Of a DNA stretch of 64,000 nt, positions 1-12,800 are shown in pieces; the stretch's first letter is position 1; each line of letters begins with the position of its first letter. A model generated the notes under the pieces. The model made no database searches and was not told the DNA's origin. It was given only the letters and a program-made list of their open reading frames with translations. Origin of the DNA: Paragonimus westermani (Eukaryota; Platyhelminthes; Trematoda; Plagiorchiida; Troglotrematidae); assembly GCA_008508345.1 (NCBI GenBank), contig QNGE01000427.1:72034-136033 (forward strand), in the 5' to 3' direction. The translations under genes and the position numbers were made by a program.

Positions 1-486
1 ATGAGTTGGTTTGGCTCTGCACTTACAGCAGCCAACCCCTAAGCGATTCTTCTTGCTTCAACTTCTTTCGAATTATTGGTATCGTTCCGAAAGAACTTGT
101 TCCTCATTCAAATCGCAGTGCAAGGAATCCTACACATTTTCAATGAGATTGTGGTCAGAAAATCCTAAGGTCTTTCACAGTACTTTGATGTTCTGGGTGC
201 AGCCTTTGCTTGAGGAGACCATCGGATAGCTACTATGCAATGCTCCTACTTAACCTTTCATCGCTATTTGTTTTTCAATGAACAGTGATCGTTGCCTTTT
301 ATTTTGTACGTCATGAATGATGTTCAGCCACTAGTTGGCTAATTATCGGTTAACTACCATTCTCCTTGTAGTACTATCCTGGAACAAACCGTAGTAGGGA
401 TAGCTTTTTACAGCTACAGTTATCGCTGCCTTCGAAATAGTCTCCAGTAAATGGTTGTAACCCATTGTTTTTACCCTGACTCACAG
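1..486. other. Intron of the plus-strand gene, left edge
   Basis: The DNA before exon A has no convincing exon. An open frame from 11 to 229 lacks good splice borders and coding character. The preceding exon of the gene, which must end in phase 2, lies outside the window. Confidence 0.5.
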
Positions 487-869
487 GAAGGTTACTTCTA
501 CTGTACTTGAAGAACCAGAGGATGATCCGGCAATCGGACCATCAAGTTCGCATCAAAATGTAACTGATGGACGACAAACCACCCCCGTTTTCGCTGATTC
601 AAGACGCCGTCGAAGTTCATTGCGAAGAAGTTCAAAAGGTCCGACTGGCGATCCTATCTGTGATGAATTTGATGATGAACCGCGTCGTGATTCGATTTCT
701 TCGCCCCGTTATCTTTCTGTTCCCCCTCGCATGACCGGCCACGCTTACTTCGATCGAGACGGTTTTGGACGTCGGAGTGTGTCTGAGAAACGTCACGGCC
801 ACGCAGATCCTACGCAGTTTGAAATATTTCAGTCCAACGTCCTTCCAAATCGATACAAAATGCCCGAAG
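487..869 (+). CDS. Exon A of the plus-strand scaffold-like gene (internal)
   Basis: The acceptor is a pyrimidine-rich stretch ending CACTCACAG at 486, and the donor is GTAGCT at 870. Base 487 completes a codon from an upstream exon outside the window, and the exon ends phase 1 on a single G. It gives 127 codons: an acidic start (VLEEPEDDPAIG), an Arg/Ser cluster (RRRRSSLRRSSK), a stretch with possible basophilic-kinase sites (PRRDSISSPRY) and a charged end (FEIFQSNVLPNRYKMPE). A stronger-looking donor, GTAAGG at 900, is also phase 1 and would add ten codons. The 870 donor gives the more hydrophilic junction, MPE-D-VDK. Unknown family. Confidence 0.65.
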
Positions 870-3800
870 GTAGCTCCGTTTTGCAACTATGTTATTCCTG
901 TAAGGTCCTTGTCTATCTGTCGATTACAGGCTTATTAATTTTTTGTGATACCTTTTCAACGAAAAACACTATCAAAAGGTTATGAACTTGGTTTTTACAA
1001 TTGTGCGTAGTCATTTTGGAACCCACCTGCTCACTTTGATCGGAATGCCATCGATTTTGTTACTTCAAGCACCAGTAACGTTCATGCTTGCCTACCGGCG
1101 ATCTATTCTTTTACTTTGCCCTGTGCAATACATCGATCAACTCAACACCAAACTTAGAATAAACTGTTAACGCAATTTTGGTCTGAATATTCGTAACCTC
1201 ATCACCGATATTTCAAGCATTGACATCACTACACATGCCTTCTGCCAACCTAAGGTACATCGCGAAATTCAGATTTATATAGTCTGTGGGTGAACAGATG
1301 TTCAGGTTTGTTCCGATCGATGTTAAGGTCCAGCAAGTGATATAGCTGAGTACATGTCCGCGTGGAATGAGTGGTGGGAGCTTGTATGACCGTTTATCCG
1401 TTGTACAAGTTGGTGGTAATTTTATGTAACTATGTGAACCCTTAGCTTCCCAATCGATCAATTACCAGGCTATTGGATACGTGTACTTTACTTATGACTG
1501 TTGGTGTGCTCATCCGGGATAACAGGATTCCCATACACCACGAAAACATTGTGGAGAATTTCCGTGTTTTTCGAAAACTCATGACTGTTCGTACTTGACG
1601 TTTATTTGGTCGGTCAAATGGAAAATCGTCAAAATGAGGTCGAGTCAGAAATAAAACATCACCACTACACAGCACCTGCCTACATGTTGTTCTGACATGG
1701 AATCTCATTTGTTAGGGAACTTAAAGGTGATATGCTCAAGCATTTGAGGGTAAACCAACGGAGACTATCTTGTTGCACATTCTGTGTGGATCAGTCTAGT
1801 TATAATGGTCAGACAAATAGGCGTATTGGAAGCTATATTCTGATGAAGAGCTCGCATATGCATCGCGAAAAGTTTCAGTTGATTCAGAGAATGTGTTCAG
1901 GGCCTCTTTGGCCCCTAATGCTATTCCGTTTGATCATCGGTTATGGCTATCGACTGCTCCGATCAGTGTTTATTCGTTCACAACTTGTGGTTTCACGTTT
2001 CCGGAGGTTTTTTCACCGTTCACCTTTCTGTCGAAGAGGCTGCTGTTGTAATCTAACTAGGAGGATGACCTGGTTTCTTTTTGTTTTGTCCCATCCCCAC
2101 TTTGTTTTTGCCACAGGCTGAGCTAAAGCTTTAGTGAACGTTAATACATACTCTCCTCCGGGTGTCGATTGTTTTACGCTTAGTTTATGAATTCTGTTGT
2201 GTTGGTGTACCATAGGCTTTTAATGTTGATTCTCAACCCAGGATCCTGTCTCATCTCCGTTTTTTTGTTAATCCTAGTCAGTCTCAATCGTTTACGCATT
2301 TTTGTTTAAATGTGTACAATATGTCTGTACAGTTATATCTACTTTTTACGTGTTCCGGTTCTGCTTTTCCGAACGCCTTTCTCTGTGGGCCTAACATGAT
2401 TCAAATTGGTTTGTTCTCTTTTTGAATAGAAAGTCTGTTTTAGGTCCAAACGCCAGACAATCTGATTCTCTCTGACAGCAGAACTGGCATTAAAACGTGT
2501 ATGTGACCCGTTAAAATGCCGTTGTCGAAAGCAATGGTTTTCAATGTGTCTGGGCAAAGTAGTGGCAGTTGCCAGAGTGCTAGCGTCCCAAGCTTGTTGT
2601 CTTTGTTTGGTACACAGGTGACGGCTACCCCGAGAATATTTTCGGTCAGCAAGAGGTGAATGTCCTGAACGAGCAGAATATAGTAAGCTACAAACAATCG
2701 GTCAACGTTACAAAGCTGGCTTTTTTATAGCAACGGGCTAATCTTGCCGTATGGACTAGACGATCTGAAGACGTAAGCTCAAACGTTTTCAATCAGCTTT
2801 GTTGAACGTCAGCTGCGTGTCAGCATTTCATTTAATTGTTTTGCATGGGTTTCATTTGTGATTACCAGGAGTCCCTTCCTATTAGCAGTCACTGTTTTAT
2901 TCAGAAGCTTTCTGGGTTTTTTATCAGAAGATCGGTTATTGTCATTCATGTGAGTGAATTTTCTGTGAGTGGCAACATCCACGAAACTGACTGTGTCCGG
3001 TAGCTCTTTTTACCGTTAAGCATATGCTACTTATTCCACTTGAATTTGCAAGTCGAACATCGTTTGCTGGTTAGCTTTGAATCTTGTATTTCCTTAATAG
3101 AAGTGACAGAACCGATCTGTCCTCAAAATCTTATAGGTCAGGTCTGAAGGTTCTGTGTGTCTAATGGGTGGATATTCACCTTGAGTGTAAAATCACGACA
3201 ATATATAAGCCTCAAAAAAGTTATTAATCGATAGGAGTTGGGGATGCTTATGCAAGTTTTAGTCTGCGTTGGATAGTTCAAAACGAAAAAGATCCCGGAT
3301 AGTTTCAGTTTCTGAAGATCAGCGATTGTAAGGCTGCCGATAAAAACATTTGTGGGCTGGTGAGTGTGTATAACACTGGACAACCAACCAAGCATATGAT
3401 AAGCATGTTTCAACGTGCACTAAATGATGGCTGACCGACGGCAACAGCGAAGAATAGAGCAGTGGACGATCTTCTGTTTTAATTCACGTATCAAGTCTGC
3501 GCTTGAATTCACTCACTAATATCGTTGTTATGTCAAACTGTGCTGAGTTGTAATTGGGACAAGTCCGAGCACTGAATTATTTTTTATATAAGTCCACCTA
3601 CTGTTGTCGCTTCAACGAGTTACCTGCGAGATGGTTATTTGGGAGGTGGTTAATTGCATATTCCATTGCGTGATTATGTTGCTAGTGGAACTCACATGTT
3701 AAGGTTAGTTTTTCTATGGCAGGTCGACAGTGTTGAACTTATTAAGTTAATGAAAGGGTTTGTCGAATAACATGTACCCACGTGACACTCGACGACTCAG

Positions 3801-6800
3801 ATTGCTGGACGGGCACTATGCTGAATGTCACGGGTTCAGCCCCGGCTACGCACAATCTTGGTGTTTGGGCAACCAAGTAGCATACAACCTGTGTTGGACC
3901 CAATAAGTAACGTAACGAATAAATCTGATTAAAAATTCCGTCAGCTGATAGTCGCATAACATAATTGTTGACTGGATGTGGGGAACCGAATTGTTTGTTT
4001 TTAACGTGATCGATTGGATTGACAATCCACAAAATGGGGTAGACTGGGCATTGAGGTTTCCGCCAAGCAGTTTTATCACCATCGGGAACATTTGTTTTGT
4101 TGTTTCATGTTTGCATTGAAACAGTCTTTGTGTGCCGGCAAAGATGCGGATAAGTCTACTTTAGCATAAATCGTCTTTGTTCAGATTCCTAATGAAGAAA
4201 GCTTGTCCCGTGCGACAAAACGCCTAGAAAATCAGTCAAAATTTTGCGGGAAGCACCACGACAAGTAGTTATTCGTGCTAGTATTCTCAGAAAGATCACA
4301 AATGCACATACGACACCGCGTGTATTATGAAAGAATGTACGCGAATGGCCAATTGTCGGGAGGGCTCTGAGGTGTATTACACCAAAGCGAGAACGATTTT
4401 GTTACCTCTCTGTAACCTTCCCGTCACATGGAACGACACTTTGACGTTTGATGAAGAGTCCCTACAAATGGGTTCTCAAGTAATGGAGAGTAATCCACAT
4501 GCAGCAAAAGAAGTGTGACGAGAAAGTCGTTGTCTGTTTCTACAGACCTAAAAAAATCTGGTGACCAAACCCATGTGGTTATCGACCCGCTTAAGCGGAA
4601 AGGAACTTTTAATTGAATGTGAACACAGCATACATGGACTGAAGTAGGTTGATGACAATAACTCATAACAGTTCACGCCGAAGGCGTAAAAAGATAGCAT
4701 TTTGCAGAACGCTTGGGTTAGTTGGCAGATTGTTGTGAACTCTTTTCATTCAGTCTTTTGTCCACAAGATCTCTGTCAAGTCACTTGTAAGCGAAGCCCT
4801 TGTACACCACCATCTCCGATTGAAGGGATTGCTTTCTTCTCAGTTGGTCGTAGTACGTTGGGATCCTCGAACCTCGCTAGTGCAAGGAACGACACCAGTC
4901 AACATCATCAGTTTTGGCGTAATACCTACAATTGCTCCGCAGTTAGCAAAGTTGTTTGTAACGTTACAGCCATCACACTCAGTGAAAGGATTAACAAAAA
5001 CTTCGGCGCAGTTTATAGGCTGTTGTTGATAGTATGTTACTCACACTATTTTTGTACAACTTCCTAAGATGGTCGCGTGCACCTTTGGATGCCTGATGAC
5101 AGCATGAACTTCAATCTTACTGAGACACCAAAACGATTTATAGTTTGTTGAACTGTTAAATTTGCTTTGAGATTCTCAGTACCAATCGGACTGTTTATTG
5201 GAGTATGTGCGATGGCAGTATTTCAATAGTTTCTTTACCGCAGTCTTGCCTACCCAACAATCTTTCTTGTAAGCTCAGTTAGAATCAGCATGTTCGCTTT
5301 TTATCGTCCAACCGAAAAACTTAAGTTCCTGTTTATTCTAGACACTTCCTATTTTTTTCATGGGACTGGTTTTTTTAGATTGAAAACTCGTTAAGCACAA
5401 CCGTTGACTAGCAAGGTAATAACAGTAGACCATGTGACCATAATGTTTAAGAATAGGAAAGTTTGGGAAATCCTTCATTTTTCCAAACTAGTGTTCTCAT
5501 ATGGTGCTGCCTACCTTTCATCTTGTGATTCAAGCAATCAGGCAGAATGCATTATTGCTGTTGACTGCACACAGTTGGAAATATTTTCACAGTACAGTAA
5601 TCCGAATTGCTGAGCACTGACGTTTTCTGTACGAAATTAAAAACCCAAAATGCAGAGAGTTAAAGTTTTGTGATATAGCGCATTGATTCGAATACAGCAA
5701 TCTGAACAGTTCCGGAATTTTGTTCGTACGTTGTAAAGAAAACGCCAAGACCATGCTGCGGTTAGCCATTGCTTTTATGACGACATGCATGTATAGCTAC
5801 TGACTTATAAAGGTGTTTAGTATAACGAGATCCTCCATTTTTGATCACAGTTTTACACGCAAAGCCTCAGTCAACAATGGGTCAATTGCTGAGCTTTAAA
5901 TCCAACGGAGAGCTAGCAATACAATCTAATCTTGGTGTTGTATTACGAGCTTTCACATCTATCAGGTTACCCTCTGCGTTGTTGAGATCATTGCGGAATG
6001 TCAGCAGATTTTGATTCACATTGATTCATTTAGCGATGGGTTAAAAGAGCATAGACCGAATGGTTGCTAAACTGTGATCGGAACGGTCTTAGCCATTATT
6101 CGTAAGAAGAGGACTATACAGACAGGAAAATGGTTTTGACTGTAGGTATAGCAGGCAAGTGCAAGATAAACATTTTCCATTGCATTACAAATTTCGCACA
6201 CAGTTGATGTTTTGTTGTGAACATATTGTGATTGACTAATTTACATAATAGGACCTGTTGTCATGTTGTTGTGTAAGCGATACATCGAATTTTGTCTTCT
6301 TTTTTTTATCTGAGGACAGTCTTTTTTGCCACAGTATGATTTCCGGACGTCCATATTTTCGACGATCTGTAAGCTACGATATTTCGTAGGAGAACTAATA
6401 CTATCGGAACTCTTCACGAGAGTGTTATTTATGTCTCTTATCTGATATCTGCGGAAGCTGCTTTGTGCTTTCGCTGACTTGCAGGCCACTCTCTCGTATA
6501 TTGGACTTGAAACACTCTAGATGACTACTCCTTTGTCAACTCTGACGGATTGCTGAACAAACGTGATACATACACACAACACAACAAACGAACTTTTCAG
6601 ACAATGGTGCCATGAGAAACTTTCCGGTGAAATATTGTCATTTTTTATGTTACTGCTGGCCAGCTGTTTATCTCTTGCATATCGAAATATATTTTAGTAC
6701 GTTCGTTTGGACGTGGTTGATTTTCCGTTCAGTCTTTTTGGTTTTTTTCCTCTTTTGCAATTGTTGATTTCCTCAAGCTGTCTTCCTCTAGCTACTTTTT

Positions 6801-9800
6801 TACAGACTTCACTCATGACACAAATTTAGGTGAATGTAAGCTTTTTCACTTTTGGAATGAGTTCATTTGCACTTTAAAAGCCGAAGGCACTTTTATCCGG
6901 GACATAAATGCATTAAACTGTTCTTAACTAAGTGCCTGTTATATGGATTGCTTTCTATTCGTTACTTTTATCTCGATGATTTACAAACGGTGGTTTTTGG
7001 TTGGAATCACTTGTTTAAACTAAAACAGCCTTGGTTGATTGAGGAAATACCATTGTGCAGTTTTCAAAATCTACTTATCTGTGTTTTCTCGATCGAAATC
7101 CGGTGTCTGTTTATTCTGCCGTAATTCTTATAATTTGCCAAACTGACGAAAACGATGTTCAGGCCAAGGTGTTCCATACAGAGACTGAAGTATTCACTGC
7201 AGTTGACGTCCAATGAGTCCATGGCAGACTGACTGATGACCCTAAACTTATTGTGCGCGTTATTTGTAACAATAAATCCGTGTGTTTCACGTAATGTAAT
7301 CAGCACTTCCCATTGCTTTCCAACGAAATTTGTACGATGTGGTGACCAGTGGAAAAAAAATCACAAATCTAACTAAGTAAATAATTCTGCATATGGTCAA
7401 TACGAGCACGTGGAGTATTCGTTGAGGAAATATGGCACATAAAGTCCGTTTTCAGATTTATTTAAAGAAAAGGTAACAGCTAACGAATACTGAACAATAC
7501 TGAAATAGTGACTTTACTGTCATAACCTTGGAGATATTGTTCAAATGTTATTCTCCTACATAATTCCTGCTTTCTTTTAAGATGTGGACAAACAGTATTC
7601 GACTATGCCCACTGCGCGGAGGCTGAAGTTGCATAGAGAGAGACTGGCTGCTGTGGCTGCTGGTTCCAGCGGGCCAATGAAAGCGCTGCATGCGTTTGAA
7701 GCGCCTGCTTCCGTGAGCGAACCCATTCAACCAACGAACGGGAAGCGTCGAGAGAAATCCCATCGAGGTGAGTTTCTTATTGTCCGCAGGGAATGTAGCA
7801 CCTTAGCTCATGTACTTCGAGTACGCTTTCTGCCATTGAACTGCTAGCCTTGTCATTTATATGCATTAACCAAACATAAAGTCGTTGCCCAAGCTTCGTT
7901 TATCTATCTTCCCTTTGCTTCGGCTGCTTTCATTGTTCCACACGAGTTGATCTTCCTGTAACGTGTTAAGACGGCGACCGTGGAACGCTCTGTCAGGCAT
8001 TTTGGTTTTGTTACGCGAAATGTGAACAAGATGTCAGGTCGGTGGACGTTCTGCAGGCTAAAGTACGATGATAAAACGGGTTGCAGAGACCTCTGGTAGA
8101 CGCATTCGATGTACAACTGCAGTGTGGTTGTCATCATCATGTTTTTCATCTGTGAACCGTCGTTGATCCTAGCAGTATTCCGCGAAGTAGCAGAATAATA
8201 AATGCACACAAATATATAAACAGATGAAGCCACACCAAAAAACAATGATTATAGAGGAAGGAGAAACGGAAAAGCCATTAAGATTACGAAAACATGACCA
8301 TCATCGACTGCAACACATTGCCACGTCAGAGAACGTTTCGAATAAGCGGTGTGGATTGTCTCGAACTCTAATCTGGCAGTCGATATTCCCCACCCGTACA
8401 TAAGGGAGCGTTCCTTGTCTCGCATAGCTCGTGGCTCCAACATCGTCTTATCGCCCTTCTGGTCGATTACAACCCTGAGCAACCATATTTGGCAATGCAC
8501 CTTGCCGTAGACGCTCCATCATCATACAGAGTACGTGTTCCAACCTGTGTGGATTGCATTTTCATTACACCGGTTGTTGGTTGCGAACTTGTACACTTCT
8601 TAAATGCGTTTCAACTGAATATCACATTACTCACCACTTAACCCATTTGACACAGACTAACTAGCGGAGACAGCGGTGTTCTGATACTCAAGTTATGTAC
8701 GCGTCTTCCACGTACACAGATTTGGAAGTGCTTTGTCTTTAAAAGATTTTCCGTTACTTTATTCTCATTTTCGACAGTACTCTGAAACACAGACCTGATG
8801 TTTACAAGCGGGGTCATTCACTGAGGTGTTAGCCGATCTTAACGAACCTTTGTTCGCATTGAATCTGAGCCTCTTGACTTCTGTTGCAAAGGAAGCATTG
8901 CCTTTTTTGACGAGGTGGCAAGGTTACAAACCACTCTTCATCACAGAGGAAATTAAGACCGCTATCCAGGGAACCCTACAGAGGTTTATGCAACACCAGC
9001 ATCTTGTTCGTATGCAAGCATCTCAAGTTTTTGTTACCAAAGAAGTTGTCTGACACAAAACTCGAGGAGCTGTCCATACTAATTAAATGTAGATTCACTG
9101 CATACATAACTTTCCTTGATGTGAAACGATTAGGTAGATATTGGGAAAAGCCTTGCTTGGTATGGGAATCGGTTATGTAAATTCTACCATTGGTATCATC
9201 GCCACGTATCTGGGAATTCCGCTATTCCGACGTGGACTTTACTCCTACATAGATCGGTAGGCTAATTGAAATGAAGTCTGAAAAATAGCCCCAGTTCGAC
9301 TTCAAGCATGTGAACCACTCGCGCTGTATCATCGCTGTAAGTCTGAATGAAATATATTCTCCTCTTGTGGTAGCCGAGCTTTCATAATTCCAATGCTTTA
9401 TGGGACCAACTAACAAACAAATCCGAGATGTTCAACGGGACGTTATGTTGCTATGTTACCAGCGCCAGGTAACAAGTATTTGGTGGATGAAGATTGGAAG
9501 GAAGGCTGACGCAGTCAAGTGGCAGAGGAAGTGTGAGAAGAAATTGCTCGTTTATGTCAAACAGCTACTCAGCTCAGTTGGCCAGTGTACGAAAAGATTA
9601 AAAAGACTTATAATTCACTTTCCTTACGAAGTCAACCGTGATGTGGAAGTTTGTCTGAAGTGGCTGAAGGAGCGAGCATGAACTTAGGTCTTTCGTTTGT
9701 GTCTCCGTGTGTGTGGCACTTTGAAAACTGGATCAGTGTCAGTGACAGCATATTGAAAGATTATTAACTATTAGTGGTTGATTTAGCCCCTGTCAGGTAG

Positions 9801-12800
9801 TCCTGGAAAATTCATTTGGGTCCAGAAAATGTCTGAAATATCCTGTATTCAACTCTGTAGCAATCCTGTAATTGATATACGTCTTGCTTTTGCGCCTTCT
9901 CAGGACCACTTTCTATCAACTCTTGGCCTACTGATGTACTGGGTTACTCATGGGTTCAACTGACTTCAACTTGTCTGAATGCGTAAACTAAGAATTGTTG
10001 GTGTGATTCACGCAAAAGTGATACATAGTCACATAGTCATTTGGGTCGCGAATAAACACCTGACTGAATACTAGTCAGTTGGCCTAGGATCAAGAGGACC
10101 ATCGCGTGCAAGTAAGTGTGGTGAATATATGCACAATCTTATTCCGTAATACACTATTTTCGAATCGTGGCTGACTGACTTGTGAAAGTACCTTGTCCGC
10201 AACCGTTCCAAGACGGAAACTTTCGGACCTCATAGAAGATTTTGGGGAAGTCGCTAAAACGATGGAGCGGACGGTGGTAAAATCCGACTGCTGGGAGCTG
10301 GGTCTATGGTGAAATAATCCTGTTTTGTTAGAATGTGTTGCTGCGAAGGAAGTTAATCGACAGTCCAAATAGCCGTGAAAAATAAATGTAGCCGTTGAAG
10401 ATTTTGTACACTAGCACACCGTTGGTTTTTGTTGTTATTTTGCAAGGCTTGCTTGATAGGACACTAAGCATCGGATGGTCAGTAGTGGACATCGGTTCAT
10501 CGACTGCCTGCCGTTGCCAATAGTAGTTCACATTCTTCTGACACGGGTTACTAATCAGATGAATGTCGCCCAAGCGTCACATATCGTACAGAACGAATGC
10601 CATGAACGGGGGCCACAATCATCATGGAGTGTCGACTGAAGCACGGAGCTAAAGCAGTTCACAAGCACGGTGATGCTGCTCGCGGCATTGAAGAAAACTA
10701 CATAATCAAAGAAAACGGGTTATTTTTGCTTTGACATAAGTAGGCGTTAAAAGCACTAGTGGTTTGTTTGATGCGGTACCACTGTAAATAAAAGAAACTT
10801 CTCCGTTGTTCTTTCCTATGTTCAGGCCAACAGCAACCAGATTGATTGATGGAGTGAGGTATAAATAAGCGGAATACGGTCAGGTATCTGATGGATATTT
10901 GCGCGGGTGTTTCTCTGGTTGAGAAGGGAAAAAGGTTAAAATGAACCCTTCTAAATAATGTTTTGAACTAGTGGAGCTTGCGAGTCGATGGCTTAATCAA
11001 ATGTGCCTTTCGTATCAGTGATCATGTCGTAAAACTCTATTTCGCCTCAGCCCCAGAAACCAACTGCCCTTTAAATATAGCCGATCTCCTGAAAACCGTC
11101 GATATTTGGATCGAAGTATGTCGGACACTGATTACGAAACGTCACACTCAACTAGTTGTGGAAGAGCTTAGGCCAATGAGTTACAGAGCTGCAACATACC
11201 ACAGTGTATATCTTTCATGGTGAACTCGGTGACCAACAAAATTGGCAAGCTATTCACAATTGGTTTTGATCTCTGTTTGCCTTGCACCTGGTTCAGACAT
11301 GGAGTTCCCCTGTAACAGGGAATGTAAGATTGTATGGATCCCGCAGGTTGCAATAAAAGGAAAATTACGCAGTACCTTGAAAGGAGGTTTTGGTGGAAGT
11401 GACATTTCGTGGGTTATGTCAATGCAACAGACCAGTGGGAGAACTTGGCTCTATGTAAACCTCTGGTGTTTGGGTGGTGTACCACAAACGTCATTCTTTC
11501 TGATGCAGCTGGTAGCGAGCATTTTTGATAGACTACAACACTTAGGGTAACTCACTATGATCGACCTGCACTCAGGTTGTTCGCAAGTAGAATATAAACC
11601 AAAGGTTAGAAAGAAAGCGATATCTACATTCGGGACAGAACATTCCCATTTCGACCGTGTGGCGTTGTTAAATTTCGTAAACGGAATATGAAATGAATTC
11701 GTTTCATGAACGCTTCTTAATCGCAAGCGTATAACACTTTAAAACTAAACAAACGAACAACTGTTTGATACATAGGAGAATTATCAGTGATTCCCTAGAA
11801 CACGCCTCACCCTGACAAGGAAAACCAAAACAAGTGTGACGTAACTGCTAAATCTCACGAAAATTCCCATTGAATCATCGAAGGGAACTGTGACGAAAAA
11901 TTGTTCTTGATAATTCATCAGCTGGTCAAAGCAACTGCATAGGCTCAGCGAAGTTAAAACACTATGTAACCAACGTAAATGTTACGTGATCACGTAAAGC
12001 TTTACAAAATTTCATGCATCAATAGTCTAGGCACTCAAATGGCAAATCACCAGTGTTAAGGATGTGTGATTTGGAATTCATCCTAACATTGCATCGCAGA
12101 GTTATGGTTTAGGATTTGGATGGGAATGCAGACAGATGGTGTGAATTTGGACGGCACCAACTGGTGGGCTTGCACAAATTTTTTATGTGGAAAGAACACC
12201 GGATTGTATAATTGAATGCCGGTCGATTCATCAGTGGTCAGCCTCTGTTGTCTATACATTTTGGATTGGTTGACTGGAACCTTTGGGACTACACAAAAAG
12301 TGTGAGTAGGGTTGACTAAGTGATCAGAATAAGTTAGGTGTTCGACTACTGTACTGTTGATCGATTTGGTTCGAGCCGCGCTGGATTGTGCTCCCTGGTT
12401 GGTTCAAACTAACGCCTTATCATATGTGCGACAACAAAAAATTGAGCACATAGGCATTGACTGGTTGAGGACATGTAGTTTGTCTTTCAGGCTCAAAGTC
12501 GGCAGGAGGTATGGTGGACCAACTGCTCAGCGTAACTGCCGGGAATGTGCTCTTGAGTGTCTGCTGAGACCGACAGTTGAATTTTTGTTGCAGTTCCTAG
12601 ACGGATGAATGCGGACTTTTTGCTCCACCTTAGTAATCAGACTCTGTGACTCGGTTACAATCACGTTCCAAGTCATAAAACGACCCGGAGAGCCACTTTC
12701 TCCTAACACAGTAGCCACTTTCTTTAGTTTCTGATCTGATGAGTCCACGAAGCTTATCTTCATTGCTCTACTGCTTAGATGACAAATGGGGCCTCATTTT

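Noticed and set aside
4291..4518. Open frame with a C2-domain-like piece (YYTKARTILLP, then VTWNDTLTFDE) after a possible acceptor at 4290
   Set aside because: The acceptor would be phase 0 while flanking exons A and B need phase 1, no donor follows before the stop, and the rest of a C2 domain is absent.
12727..12755. CTGATGAGTCCACGAAG, resembling a schistosome-type hammerhead core
   Set aside because: There is no stem II between CTGATGA and GAA, and GAAA is GAAG. It cannot fold as a hammerhead as it stands.
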